Below, piece by piece: positions 32,734 to 42,113 of a DNA stretch of 64,000 nucleotides. Under the pieces are notes generated by a model. It worked only from the letters and a program-made list of their open reading frames with translations. It ran no database searches and was not told where the DNA came from. A program made the position numbers and the translations under genes. This DNA comes from Treponema sp. UBA1747 (GTDB lineage Bacteria > Spirochaetota > Spirochaetia > Treponematales > Treponemataceae). The stretch is from positions 53,187 to 117,186 of the forward strand of contig DCHR01000013.1 in assembly GCA_002315375.1 (NCBI GenBank). The letters are read 5' to 3'. The first letter of the stretch is position 1; every line of letters begins with the position of its first letter.

Positions 32734-33669
32734 ATGTCAGAAATTAAATCAACAGTTGAATCTAATCCAAATCCGGAGATTTTGAAAACCGCCCTGGTTG
32801 CCATTATCGGCCGTCCGTCAGCGGGAAAATCTACTTTTTTGAATACAGCCTGCCAGGAAGCTGTAAGTATTGTAAGTCCTATGCCCCAGACTACCAGAAA
32901 TGCAATTCGCGGCATCGTAAATACTTCTTACGGACAGCTTGTATTTGTGGATACTCCGGGTTATCACGATTCTGAAAAGAAGTTGAACCTGAAACTCAGG
33001 GGAGTAACAGAAACTACTCTTGAAGGTTCAGACTGCGTTCTTTATGTTGTGGATTCAAGCCGCGAACCTGGTGATGAAGAAAAAATTACTGCAGAACTTA
33101 TCAAAAATTACCAGAAACGCATGATTGTTGCCATTAATAAAACTGATATTGCGGGAGCAAAACCTGATAAGGCCAGAGCTTTTGTAAGATCGGTTCTGAA
33201 AGATATACCGGATGAACGGATTCTGGAAATGTCAGCAAAAAAAGACAACGGAATCAATGAAGTTCTTAAAGCTCTTTATGACATTTCTCCTGTGGCTCCT
33301 GCCATGTATACGGAAGATTTTTACACTGACCAGGATATGAAATTCCGTATTTCTGAAGCAATCCGCGGAGAAGCTATTAACCGTCTGGAACAGGAAATCC
33401 CTCATGCGGTTTATGTAAATGTGGCAGACCTGGAATTCCGTAATGAAGGAAAGAAACTCTGGGTTCGTGCTTTCCTTTGCGTAGAACGTGAAAGCCAGAA
33501 GGGAATCGTAATCGGGAAGGGTGCATCCAAAATAAAGGAAATCCGCGCCGCTTCTTTAAAAGCTCTGAATCTGATTTATCCGTATAAAGTGGAACTTGAC
33601 CTTCAGGTAAAAGTGGATAAAAACTGGCGTCAGAAAGACCTTACTATTTCAAGAATTATTCCGGAATAG
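32734..33669 (+). CDS. era: GTPase Era
   Basis: From the ATG at 32734 the protein is 311 residues. G motifs: GRPSAGKST (G1), DTPGYH (G3), NKTD (G4) and a SAKKDNG element (G5); a KH RNA-binding domain follows, with GIVIGKGASKIKEI. Era matures the 30S subunit by binding the 3' end of 16S rRNA. An upstream TTG at 32719 is in frame but lies on the TATACT box (32722-32727), whose position six bases before the ATG suggests a leaderless mRNA. No ribosome-binding site is present. Confidence 0.95.
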   Translation: MSEIKSTVESNPNPEILKTALVAIIGRPSAGKSTFLNTACQEAVSIVSPMPQTTRNAIRGIVNTSYGQLVFVDTPGYHDSEKKLNLKLRGVTETTLEGSDCVLYVVDSSREPGDEEKITAELIKNYQKRMIVAINKTDIAGAKPDKARAFVRSVLKDIPDERILEMSAKKDNGINEVLKALYDISPVAPAMYTEDFYTDQDMKFRISEAIRGEAINRLEQEIPHAVYVNVADLEFRNEGKKLWVRAFLCVERESQKGIVIGKGASKIKEIRAASLKALNLIYPYKVELDLQVKVDKNWRQKDLTISRIIPE

Positions 33670-33714
33670 AAAAATCTATTTTTTTGTTATTATTTTTGTA
33701 ATTTTATTTTCTTT

Positions 33715-33743
33715 TTGCGTTATCTCAAAAGACCCTTTATAAT
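33715..33743 (+). promoter_or_regulatory. Candidate promoter of the chemotaxis receptor gene
   Basis: TTGCGT (33715-33720), 17 bases, then consensus TATAAT (33738-33743). The leader is about 25 bases and ends with a GGAG ribosome-binding site six bases before the ATG. The -35 box is weak. Confidence 0.6.
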
Positions 33744-33773
33744 TTAAGTTATATTAGAGATATTGGAGATAAT

Positions 33774-35651
33774 ATGGACAACGCAAATAAACTGGTTCCA
33801 TTTTCTGTAAAGACATATGTTCTTTTTATTCTTGCTTATTCGCTTCCGGGGCTTTTATTCGGCCCAATGGGACTGTTTATTCACGCAGTAACATTCGAAG
33901 AATACCTTCGCAATATTACTGATCCGGGGGTTTTCGGACTTTTTCTGGTTTCTTTGATTGGTGGTTTCAGCTTATATCCATTATGTGTAAAAGGCCTTAA
34001 TAAAATCGATGTAAAAAAGGAAGGCTATGAAAAGTTCTACCGGATTGTAAAAATCTTTGAATATACATCCCTTGTCGTAATGTGTATTATTGAACTTCTT
34101 TTTGCTTTTGTTCTCAGACTCCGGGATGTTACAAATGAATGGGAATACTTTTATTTCGGCGAAAAAAGTACTTTTTTCTGCTGGATTGCCATTGCAATCT
34201 GTCTTACAACAGTCAGCTCTACAGTTTTTTATAATCTTTTCTTAGGTGAATTTGAAAAATCCCTTACCGAAATTAACGGCAGGTTTAAATTTACTACAAT
34301 GCCTGTAGTTATCCGCACAATGATTCTTACCTGTGTTCCTATTGTAGGTCTTTGTCTGGGAATTGAATCTGTAATTACCGTTCCCTATAACAATGAAATG
34401 GATACTTTGACTCTGCTTGCAAAAAACATTCTTCCGGTTACTCTTTTTTATGGAATCCAGATTTTTGTAAACAGCTACATCAACATCCGCGGAATCAATA
34501 ATCAGATGAAAAAGGTAATTGATCTTGCACAGAAACTGTCAGCAAAAAATTACCGGGTTGAACCTTTGCCTGTTGAATCTCTGAACGAACTTGGAATTCT
34601 TGCAATGGACCTGAATGTTTTTGCCAAAGGTTCCCGTGATATCCTGGCCGGAATGTATAATTCAGTTAATACTTCTGTTTCCTCAGCAGAATTCCTGGCA
34701 GAAAATCTTCAGGAATCTTCACAGAACATGGAAAATATTACAGGCGTAATCAACGGTGTTCAGACTGAAATGCAGAATCAGACCTCCGGTATTGAGGAAG
34801 CTTCTGCAACAATCAACCAGATTATTGGAAAAATCCGGGACCTGAATAATTCAATTGAAGGCCAGAGTGCTGCAGTTACAGAATCAAGTGCTGCCGTAGA
34901 TCAGATGATTGCAAATGTTCAGAGTGTTACAAAAATTCTCGAAAAGAACGGACAGGCAGTTTCTGACCTTGGAGTGGCTTCTGCCGAAGGTAGAAATGCG
35001 GTTCAGGATGCAGTAAAAAAAGCGGAAGAAGTAAAAGCCCAGAGTTCAGGTATTCTTGAAGCCAGTAAGATTATCCAGACTATTGCAAGTCAGACAAACC
35101 TGCTTGCAATGAATGCTGCCATTGAATCTGCCCATGCCGGTGAAGCTGGAAAAGGCTTCAGTGTTGTTGCTGATGAAATCCGTAAGCTTGCAGAACAGTC
35201 AAACAAGCAGGGTGCTGTTATTGCTGAAAGTCTTAAAGCCCTCATGGATTCTATTTCCGGAATTTCGGACAGTACAAAAGCAGTTCAGCAGAAATTCGAT
35301 ATTATCTATGAACTGGCAAATACTGTTCAGGAACAGGAATCAGTCGTAATGAATGCAATGACTGAACAGAACGAAGGAAACAAACAGGTTGTTGAAGCAA
35401 TGCGTGAAATCAATGATTCTTCTGTGACAGTCAGAAATGGTTCCAACGAAATGATGATAGGTTCTGAACAGATTGTAACTGAGATGCAGATCTTAAGTGA
35501 TGTTACTACAAAGATTAATGAAAGCATGGTAAAAATGGCAGACAGTATCCGCGAAATTGAACAGGCTGTTTCTGCTGTATCCCAGTCTTCTGAAAAGAAC
35601 AAGAATGAACTTCAGGAATTGGGCGGCGACCTGGCAGAATTCTCGCTTTAA
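33774..35651 (+). CDS. Methyl-accepting chemotaxis protein with a polytopic membrane sensor
   Basis: The 625-residue protein has about six hydrophobic segments in residues 10-250 and no large periplasmic domain. A HAMP-like stretch (about 240-290) and a long coiled-coil signalling domain follow. The hairpin tip reads QTNLLAMNAAIESAHAGEAGKGFSVVADEIRKLAEQS, the invariant MCP contact site for CheA/CheW. Glu/Gln pairs in flanking helices are candidate methylation sites. Receptors of this multi-TM layout sense within the membrane or through another protein. The ligand is unknown. It is followed after 61 bases by an unrelated membrane protein. Confidence 0.92.
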   Translation: MDNANKLVPFSVKTYVLFILAYSLPGLLFGPMGLFIHAVTFEEYLRNITDPGVFGLFLVSLIGGFSLYPLCVKGLNKIDVKKEGYEKFYRIVKIFEYTSLVVMCIIELLFAFVLRLRDVTNEWEYFYFGEKSTFFCWIAIAICLTTVSSTVFYNLFLGEFEKSLTEINGRFKFTTMPVVIRTMILTCVPIVGLCLGIESVITVPYNNEMDTLTLLAKNILPVTLFYGIQIFVNSYINIRGINNQMKKVIDLAQKLSAKNYRVEPLPVESLNELGILAMDLNVFAKGSRDILAGMYNSVNTSVSSAEFLAENLQESSQNMENITGVINGVQTEMQNQTSGIEEASATINQIIGKIRDLNNSIEGQSAAVTESSAAVDQMIANVQSVTKILEKNGQAVSDLGVASAEGRNAVQDAVKKAEEVKAQSSGILEASKIIQTIASQTNLLAMNAAIESAHAGEAGKGFSVVADEIRKLAEQSNKQGAVIAESLKALMDSISGISDSTKAVQQKFDIIYELANTVQEQESVVMNAMTEQNEGNKQVVEAMREINDSSVTVRNGSNEMMIGSEQIVTEMQILSDVTTKINESMVKMADSIREIEQAVSAVSQSSEKNKNELQELGGDLAEFSL

Positions 35652-35694
35652 TCAGAAAATTTTAACTTTTTATCTCTAATTTCTCCATTTTTTG

Positions 35695-35703
35695 TGATAT
35701 AAT
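35695..35703 (+). promoter_or_regulatory. Extended -10 promoter of the EF-hand gene
   Basis: TGATATAAT forms an extended -10 box (TGn-TATAAT, TATAAT at 35698-35703) without a good -35. The ATG at 35713 follows nine bases later with no ribosome-binding site, so a leaderless start is predicted. Confidence 0.6.
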
Positions 35704-35712
35704 GTTTGTACT

Positions 35713-37917
35713 ATGAAAAGCACAAATACTAAAGGGGACTATAAGTTCCGGTTTATCCAGCAGGGCGGCCTTATTCAGCCGCAGATAAATAAAATTGAAG
35801 ATGTTTTGAATCTTGATAAGCTTGATCCAAAACTGTGGACAATTCTTTCATGTCCGGCAAAGGGCCTGGAATTCAGTGAAGAAACACTCGCACTTCTTGA
35901 TACCGATAAAAACGGTCGTGTCCGCGTTCCCGAAATTCTTGATGCAGTAAAATATATTAAGAATTATTTTGCTGATCCGTCGGTTATTATGACGGAAGGG
36001 GATTCAATTCCAATAAGCGCATTGGGAACTATGGCTTTCCCTTGCGGCCATTCACCATATTCTTCTGCAAAGGCCCTCCTTGATGTTCTGGGCAAACCTG
36101 AAGCAAAAGAAATCTCTCTTTCGGATCTGACTGTAGATGTAAAACTTTTTTCTCCTTCCGTTCCAAACGGGGACGGAATTCTTCCGCCTGAAGTTTGTCT
36201 GGATGAAAATGTTGCCGCTGTTGTAAAGGAAATAATTGAATTTACCGGCGGGGCAGATGATATCAGCGGGGTAAAAGGAATTACCCGTGAACAGTTTGAA
36301 GAATTTTTTAAGGCTATCCGGGGCGTAAATGACTGGCGCGTTCAGTCAGTTTCAGAAGAAGAGTCAAATGAAATTTTCTTCCTGAAAGAAAAGACTGATG
36401 CTGCTGCTGCAAGTTATATGCAGGTTGCAGAAAAAATCAATGATTATTTTTTGCGTTGTTCCCTGGCTGAATATGATCCGGCTTCAAAAGAAATTCTTGC
36501 TTCAGAAAAAAATGCTCTGTACATGAATGCTGAAGGAAAGCTTGGCGATATGGACCAGCTGGCCCTTATGCCTCTTTCTGAAATTGAAGGCGGGAAACCT
36601 CTTCCTCTGGATGGAAGTCTGAATCCTGCATGGAAAGAAAAAATGGAACAGTTCAAGAAAAATGTTCTGGAACATATTACCAAGCAGAATCTGGAGGAAC
36701 TTACTGAAGCTCACTGGCGGAAAATTGAAAGTCTTTTTGCACCTTATGTTGCATGGTTCAATGCAAGACCTGTCAGCGATGCCATGTCTATTCCAATGGA
36801 AAGGGTAACAGAAATTCTTTCCGGAAATGCTGAAACTGAAATTTCAAAGCTTTTTGATAAGGAAGAAGAACATCCTCCTGTTGCACTGGCTTCAGCGGAT
36901 CTTAAGAAAATGCTTCTCCTTCGCCGTGACTTTGTAGAACTTCTTAAGAATTTTGTTTGTTTTGAAAAGTTCTATAACCTTAAAGAAAAATCAGTTTTCC
37001 AGGCCGGAACCTTATTCCTGGACGGCCGTTCATGTGATTTATGTTTCCGTATCGAAGATGTGGCAAAGCATTCAGCTATGGCAGCACTTTCATCTTGTTT
37101 CCTTATTTACTGTGACTGTCAGAAGCATGACGATTCAGGAAAGAAAATGCAGATTGCAGCTCTTATGAGTGACGGAAAAACAGACAATATAATTGTTGGC
37201 CGGAACGGAATCTTCTTTGACCGTCAGGGAAATGACTGGGATGCAACAATTACAAAGATTATTGATAACCCTGTAAATATCCGACAGGCTTTCTGGAAGC
37301 CTTACAAAAAGCTTGGAAACATGATTACCGAAAAAATCAATAAGATGGCCGCTGATGCTGAAGCAAAAATGGCCGGAAAAATGACTTCCATGGTAAATGA
37401 TCCTAAAGCTGCAGCACAGAGTGTTTCTGCTGCTCCGGCTCCTGCAAAGAAAACTGATATCGGAACCGTTGCAGCTTTGAGCGTAGCCTTCACAGGAATT
37501 GTAAGTGTCATTACAACACTCTTTGCATCTTTGTTTAACGGTGACAATTTGAAGTGGATTCCTCTTGAGATTATAGGAGTTATTCTTGCAATATCACTTC
37601 CATCAATGATTATTGCAGCCGTAAAACTCCGCCAGAGAAATATTTCAAGTATTCTTGATGCCTGTGGCTGGGCTGTAAACGGAAATGTAAAAATTACAGT
37701 TGCCCTGGGAAGAGCCCTTACTCATGTGGCAAAATATCCGGCTGGTGCCAGACTGAACAAAAAAGATCCTTTTGCTCAGAAAGGTTTCCCATGGAAAAGA
37801 GTAATATTCTGCATTCTCCTTATTGGACTTCTGGGATTCGGACTTTACTGTCAGTTTATGAATCCGGATCTTCTGGGAGGAACTCCTGTTGAACTGATTC
37901 AGAATTTGTTCAATTAA
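35713..37917 (+). CDS. Large protein with an EF-hand motif and C-terminal membrane segments, unknown function
   Basis: The 734-residue protein has no signal peptide. Residues 63-74 read DTDKNGRVRVPE, a canonical EF-hand calcium loop with Asp, Asp, Asn and Glu at positions 1, 3, 5 and 12. A second GDGxxxPE-like stretch is at about 153-160. A central region of about 400 residues, mostly helical with beta segments, follows. Near the C-terminus are three hydrophobic segments at about 580-605, 614-635 and 695-715. I do not recognise the family. It could be a calcium-responsive inner-membrane protein, but this is inference from one motif. Confidence 0.7.
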   Translation: MKSTNTKGDYKFRFIQQGGLIQPQINKIEDVLNLDKLDPKLWTILSCPAKGLEFSEETLALLDTDKNGRVRVPEILDAVKYIKNYFADPSVIMTEGDSIPISALGTMAFPCGHSPYSSAKALLDVLGKPEAKEISLSDLTVDVKLFSPSVPNGDGILPPEVCLDENVAAVVKEIIEFTGGADDISGVKGITREQFEEFFKAIRGVNDWRVQSVSEEESNEIFFLKEKTDAAAASYMQVAEKINDYFLRCSLAEYDPASKEILASEKNALYMNAEGKLGDMDQLALMPLSEIEGGKPLPLDGSLNPAWKEKMEQFKKNVLEHITKQNLEELTEAHWRKIESLFAPYVAWFNARPVSDAMSIPMERVTEILSGNAETEISKLFDKEEEHPPVALASADLKKMLLLRRDFVELLKNFVCFEKFYNLKEKSVFQAGTLFLDGRSCDLCFRIEDVAKHSAMAALSSCFLIYCDCQKHDDSGKKMQIAALMSDGKTDNIIVGRNGIFFDRQGNDWDATITKIIDNPVNIRQAFWKPYKKLGNMITEKINKMAADAEAKMAGKMTSMVNDPKAAAQSVSAAPAPAKKTDIGTVAALSVAFTGIVSVITTLFASLFNGDNLKWIPLEIIGVILAISLPSMIIAAVKLRQRNISSILDACGWAVNGNVKITVALGRALTHVAKYPAGARLNKKDPFAQKGFPWKRVIFCILLIGLLGFGLYCQFMNPDLLGGTPVELIQNLFN

Positions 37918-37932
37918 TAAAGCTTCAGAAAA

Positions 37933-38865
37933 CTAAAAATTACAAAGAGCAATGGCTGCTGAAACAACCAGCGGCATTGTAAGGATTGAGAAAAGGGTAC
38001 CTATGGCGACCATTGTTACGGCTGTCTGGGTATCCTTTTCGTATTTAGCGGCAAACATGGTTGTGTTCGCTGCGCTTGGTGCACTTACTGCAATTACCAT
38101 GGCAGGAAGAATGTTATCCCTGATTCCCATGAAGTATAAAATGCCAAGGGCTGCCAGAGGACAAAGTACAAGCCTGATGAAAATTCCCAGAACAAGTTTG
38201 AAATCTTTCAGAACTGCAAGAGTAGTTATCTGTGCCAGATAATAACCGATTACAAACATAGGAAGTGGAGTGTTCAGGTTTGCAAGGTGCTGAATCGGAG
38301 AAGCAATAATGACCGGAAGTTTTATGGGAGTCAGAAAAATAATGAGTCCCGTTACGATTCCGATGATTCCAGGATTTATGAATACTTTCTTGATGCTTAT
38401 TTCTTTTACATCACCGCTCATGAGGACAAGTCCGAAAGTCCAGGTCAGAAGGTTGAATACTGCAATATAGGCGGTTCCCAGAAAAATTCCTTCGGTACCC
38501 AAAAGTGCATTCTGTAAAGGCAGGGCCATGTATCCGCAGTTTGAGAAAATAATTCCGTAACGAAGAACAGCCTGTTTTGCCTTATCCTTATCGTGAATCA
38601 GGATGAAAGAGAGTACAATGCTCAAAAAATGAAGAAGCGCTCCGCACCCGACACTAATGAGGAGTTTTTTTACAAGAAGGGGATCATAATCCCTGTTAAA
38701 GGAATTGATAACAACCGTTGGTGTGACAAAATAAAGAATAAAGTTTGTAAGGTGTTTTATAGTATGTTCGTCAAAAATGTTTTTTTTAGAACAGATAAAG
38801 CCGATTGAAATAAGAATAAAAAGAACAGCTACCTGAACTGCCACCGCTGAAAAACTGGAAATCAT
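37933..38865 (-). CDS. AEC-family (auxin efflux carrier-like) transporter
   Basis: The 310-residue protein has about ten membrane segments in two halves, typical of the AEC/MleP family. Recognisable parts are FILYFVTPTVVINSF, FSNCGYMALPLQNALLG near residue 105-120 and SAPSAANTTMFAAKYEKD in the second half. Bacterial members move malate, malonate or other organic acids. Its -10 TATAAT (38872-38877) ends six bases before the ATG, so a leaderless mRNA is predicted. It is divergent from tRNA-Thr and convergent with the EF-hand gene. Confidence 0.88.
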   Translation of the reverse strand: MISSFSAVAVQVAVLFILISIGFICSKKNIFDEHTIKHLTNFILYFVTPTVVINSFNRDYDPLLVKKLLISVGCGALLHFLSIVLSFILIHDKDKAKQAVLRYGIIFSNCGYMALPLQNALLGTEGIFLGTAYIAVFNLLTWTFGLVLMSGDVKEISIKKVFINPGIIGIVTGLIIFLTPIKLPVIIASPIQHLANLNTPLPMFVIGYYLAQITTLAVLKDFKLVLGIFIRLVLCPLAALGILYFMGIRDNILPAMVIAVSAPSAANTTMFAAKYEKDTQTAVTMVAIGTLFSILTMPLVVSAAIALCNF

Positions 38866-38892
38866 AAGAAAATTATAATCTTTTTCATTTAT

Positions 38893-38921
38893 TTGCGAAA
38901 GGACGGGATTTTATATATAAT
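38893..38921 (+). promoter_or_regulatory. Promoter of tRNA-Thr (and probably the methyltransferase)
   Basis: TTGCGA (38893-38898), 17 bases, then TATAAT (38916-38921). The predicted start is about five bases before the tRNA 5' end. Confidence 0.75.
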
Positions 38922-38933
38922 AAATTATTCTTT

Positions 38934-39006
38934 GCCGTTTTAGCTCACCTGGTAGAGCAGCTCCCTCGTAACGAGCAGGTATTCGGTTCAAGTCCGGAAA
39001 ACGGCT
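38934..39006 (+). tRNA. tRNA-Thr (anticodon CGT)
   Basis: The 73-base gene folds as a tRNA: acceptor GCCGTTT with AAACGGC, D stem GCTC/GAGC, anticodon loop CTCGTAA with anticodon CGT, and T arm TTCGG-TTCAAGT-CCGGA. The anticodon stem has one C-C mismatch next to the loop (GCTCC/CGAGC). CCA is not encoded. It decodes ACG. The next gene begins seven bases after its 3' end. Confidence 0.93.
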
Positions 39007-39013
39007 ATTTTAT

Positions 39014-40093
39014 ATGACAGAATTCTATGTTGGCGACAATCTTGATGTAATGAAAGAACATCTTGAAGAATGGCGCGGAAAAATCAACCTGATATACACG
39101 GATCCTCCATATAACACCGGTAATGTTTTTACTTACCGGGATGATTTTTCCGAAAAAGGAGACCGGCATTCTGCGTGGCTTTCCTTTATGTCTGACCGTT
39201 TGAAATTATCACGTGAACTTTTGTCAGATGACGGCTGCATTTTTATTGCTATCGGAGATGATGAACTTTACCGTCTGAAACTTCTTTGCGATGAAATATT
39301 CGGTGAAGAAAATTTCGTAAACAATTTTATGTGGCTTCATGGGAAAGGAAAAAAAGATACCTGGAGCCGTACCCTTACAGAAAACAATCTTTGCTATGCA
39401 AAAAACAAAAGGTCCCTCAAGGCTTTTGTAGAAATTCTTGAAACTAACTGGGCCACTTCAAATGCAGACAATGATCCAAGGGGACCCTGGTTCAGCGGCA
39501 GCATTTCCTTTTCCGAAAAACGTTCCAGTAAATCTCACAGAAATTATTTTTCCATAACTTCTCCAGGGGGAGTGAAATGGGAACGGCAGTGGCTTTGTTC
39601 CAGAGAAGAAATGGAAGAAATGCTGAAAGATAACCGAATCTATTTCGGTCCGGGGCCTGAATATAAAAATGTTCCCCGGGAAAAAATTTTCAATGGGAAA
39701 AAGGAAGAAATAATTCCAAAGAATATAATTGAAAATGTGGGTTCGACAAGAGATGCCCAGAATCATCTGGATGAACTTCTTGGAGTAAAGGGAGTTTTTG
39801 ATAATCCCAAACCTGTAGGACTTGTTGAACATTTAATCCAGATTACTTCCATGGGAAAGGACATTACAGTTATGGACTTTTTTGCAGGAAGCGGAACTAC
39901 AGCTGAAGCTGTGGAAAATATGAATAGAAAAGACAGTGGGAACAGAATCTGTATTCTTATTCAGAAGGATGAAAAAACTTTTGAAGAAGAAAACGGTTTG
40001 AAAATTCCCCGCCGCGGCTGTGAAGAAGCCTTCAGGGCAGGGTATGAAAGCATTGCTGATATTACTGCTGCCCGTATCAAGGCCTTAAATTAG
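39014..40093 (+). CDS. Orphan site-specific DNA methyltransferase (beta class, type III Mod-like)
   Basis: The 359-residue protein opens EFYVGDNLDVMK and has the catalytic motif DPPYNTG at residues 30-36, well before the AdoMet-binding FFAGSGTTAEAV at about 290. That order defines the beta class of N6-adenine/N4-cytosine enzymes. It is shorter than typical type III Mod proteins (over 500), so the target-recognition part is small. No restriction gene is adjacent, so it is an orphan. It starts seven bases after tRNA-Thr without a promoter or ribosome-binding site of its own, so it is probably cotranscribed with the tRNA. Its stop overlaps the convergent acyl-CoA synthetase stop by four bases. 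Confidence 0.9.
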   Translation: MTEFYVGDNLDVMKEHLEEWRGKINLIYTDPPYNTGNVFTYRDDFSEKGDRHSAWLSFMSDRLKLSRELLSDDGCIFIAIGDDELYRLKLLCDEIFGEENFVNNFMWLHGKGKKDTWSRTLTENNLCYAKNKRSLKAFVEILETNWATSNADNDPRGPWFSGSISFSEKRSSKSHRNYFSITSPGGVKWERQWLCSREEMEEMLKDNRIYFGPGPEYKNVPREKIFNGKKEEIIPKNIIENVGSTRDAQNHLDELLGVKGVFDNPKPVGLVEHLIQITSMGKDITVMDFFAGSGTTAEAVENMNRKDSGNRICILIQKDEKTFEEENGLKIPRRGCEEAFRAGYESIADITAARIKALN

Positions 40094-42105
40094 TTCTGGA
40101 AATTCTGAAGGAATTCAGAAATTACTTCCTGTAATTTTTCAGGCATCATCTCCTGAAGTTTTTCCGGCATGATTTTTTTCTGCTTTTTTGTTTCTTTGTT
40201 GAACATGGCAGTTATTTTATTTTTGTAATTGTTCAGAACCTTATACCTTATCAATCCGCCTTTTGCAGAAAACTCTTCCTCAGTATGAAGAAACTTTTCC
40301 ATCATAAAGAAGGTGCTGACCCGTTCAAAGTTTTTGAAACCATTTTTTGAAGAGATCAGACGTTCAATTTCCCGTGTAATAATTTCCTGTGCAAATTCCG
40401 AATCCATCAGTTTTTGTGTTGTACTGAATTTTTCACCTGCATTTTCTGCTGACTGTTTCAGTTCGTCTATGTCAGGAATGATGATTGCACCGAGTGTGTT
40501 TTCATCCTGTCCGCAAACCACAGCCTGCAGAATATAAGGAGATTCCGAAAGCTTTGCTTCAATAGGGAAGGGTTCAACATTTTCTCCCGAGCGCAGAACG
40601 ATTGTATCTTTTGAACGTCCTTTAATTGCAAGTTCGCCGTTGAAAGTCGAAACTGCAATGTCTCCTGTATTGAGCCAGCCGTCTTCAGAAAGAATTTCTT
40701 TTGTAAGGTCCGGGCGCTTGTAGTAGCCTTTCATTACATTCAAACCGCGGACATAGAGAATTCCTTTTTCTCCTGGTTTTGCCGGATTACCATCCGCCTT
40801 TAGAATTTTTGTTTCGTTGTAATTCATAGGTTTCCCGATTGTTCCCAGAACAGGAGCAAAACGGTTTCGCACAGAAACAATAGGTGCTGTTTCTGTCATA
40901 CCGTATCCTTCAACAACCTGAATTCCAACGGCATTAAAAAACTTGTCCAATTTTGGAGGACAACCGCCGCCACCTGAAACTCCGCATACAAATCGTCCGC
41001 CAAGAACTGTACGGATTTTTGTAAAGAACAGTTTGTTTCCCAGAAAACGCAGGGGAACCAGAAGTCCGTAAGGTATATAAAGAAGCTTGTATAAAGAATG
41101 TCTGATGCTTCCCCGTTCCCTGTAATAGCGGTTTAATCCGATAATTGTATTTTTCAGAGACAGCGAAGCTGAAGAGGCGCCTGCAAGAATCTGAAACAGA
41201 AGCCAGGAAACTGCTGACTGTGATTTAATTTTTTTTGAGATTGACTGATAAAGTGATTCCCATACACGCGGAACACAGGGCATGAACTGCGGCCGGACTT
41301 TCTGAAAATCAGAAAGAAGAATTGAAGAAACGGGTTTTGAGTAACACATAGTTCCTGCAAAGAAAAGAATGTAGTATTCCAGTTCCCGTTCATAGACATG
41401 CCATACAGGGAGAATACAAAGTGCTCTCTGTCCTCTGGTAAAACCAAGTCGTGAAGCAATTCCTTCCAGCTGGCATAAAAAGTTCCTGTGTGAAAGCATG
41501 ACTCCTTTAGGAGTTCCTGTTGTTCCCGAAGTAAAAATGATTGTAGCAGTATCTTCAGTATTTCCTTTCCAGACTTCCTTTTCTATTTTGTCAGGGTTCT
41601 TTTCCCGCCACTGATTTCCTGCTTTCAGAATATCTTCATAGTGGAAAAGTTTTTTCCCCTTCAGGTTGAATCGCTCCAGAGATTTATTTTGGGAATCAAT
41701 AAGAATAATGTTTTCCAGGGAGGGAATATCATCGAGACATTCGCAAAGTTTTCCCAGTACATAAGGATTTTCTACAGATACAGTGCGGCATTCCGTAAAG
41801 CTTAAGATATACTGGAGTTCTTTCAGGGTGACATCACTTCCACGGGGAATATCAGCGCATCCGATAACCATTGCTCCCAAAGAAACTACCTGCCATTCCT
41901 GCCGGTTGTCGGCAATATGTCCGATATTTTCCCCGCGTTTTGTTCCTATGGTAAGAAGACCTGCAGCAAAATCGAACATCTGTTCGCAGAGTTCTTTGTA
42001 AGTTGTGGGCTGGAAGGTTCCTGTAGAATCTTTTGTAAGTTGTACAGTAGTAGCGGGAAAGCAGAGGCTCTGATGATAAAGAAGTTCAGGAAGTGTGTTA
42101 ATCAT
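40090..42105 (-). CDS. Long-chain acyl-CoA synthetase / AMP-dependent ligase
   Basis: The 671-residue enzyme has the AMP-binding signature IIFTSGTTGTPKGVMLSHRN (about residues 190-209), VVEGYGMTETAPIVS, the ATP motif LNTGDIAV and IKGRSKDTIVLRSGENVEPFPIE. This is the layout of long-chain fatty-acid CoA ligases. It would activate fatty acids scavenged from the host or medium, which suits treponemes, as many cannot make them. The C-terminus ends in an unusual repeated MPEKLQE element (two full copies plus a variant). Its promoter is covered by a strong palindrome. Its mRNA is predicted to be leaderless. Confidence 0.93.
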   Translation of the reverse strand: MINTLPELLYHQSLCFPATTVQLTKDSTGTFQPTTYKELCEQMFDFAAGLLTIGTKRGENIGHIADNRQEWQVVSLGAMVIGCADIPRGSDVTLKELQYILSFTECRTVSVENPYVLGKLCECLDDIPSLENIILIDSQNKSLERFNLKGKKLFHYEDILKAGNQWREKNPDKIEKEVWKGNTEDTATIIFTSGTTGTPKGVMLSHRNFLCQLEGIASRLGFTRGQRALCILPVWHVYERELEYYILFFAGTMCYSKPVSSILLSDFQKVRPQFMPCVPRVWESLYQSISKKIKSQSAVSWLLFQILAGASSASLSLKNTIIGLNRYYRERGSIRHSLYKLLYIPYGLLVPLRFLGNKLFFTKIRTVLGGRFVCGVSGGGGCPPKLDKFFNAVGIQVVEGYGMTETAPIVSVRNRFAPVLGTIGKPMNYNETKILKADGNPAKPGEKGILYVRGLNVMKGYYKRPDLTKEILSEDGWLNTGDIAVSTFNGELAIKGRSKDTIVLRSGENVEPFPIEAKLSESPYILQAVVCGQDENTLGAIIIPDIDELKQSAENAGEKFSTTQKLMDSEFAQEIITREIERLISSKNGFKNFERVSTFFMMEKFLHTEEEFSAKGGLIRYKVLNNYKNKITAMFNKETKKQKKIMPEKLQEMMPEKLQEVISEFLQNFQN

Positions 42106-42113
42106 AATTGGTT

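Noticed and set aside
38934..40093. A genomic island integrated at tRNA-Thr
   Set aside because: No integrase is present and I saw no second copy of the tRNA 3' end; only the methyltransferase could be foreign.
39014..42105. A type III restriction-modification operon
   Set aside because: The gene after the methyltransferase is a convergent acyl-CoA synthetase; no restriction subunit is present.
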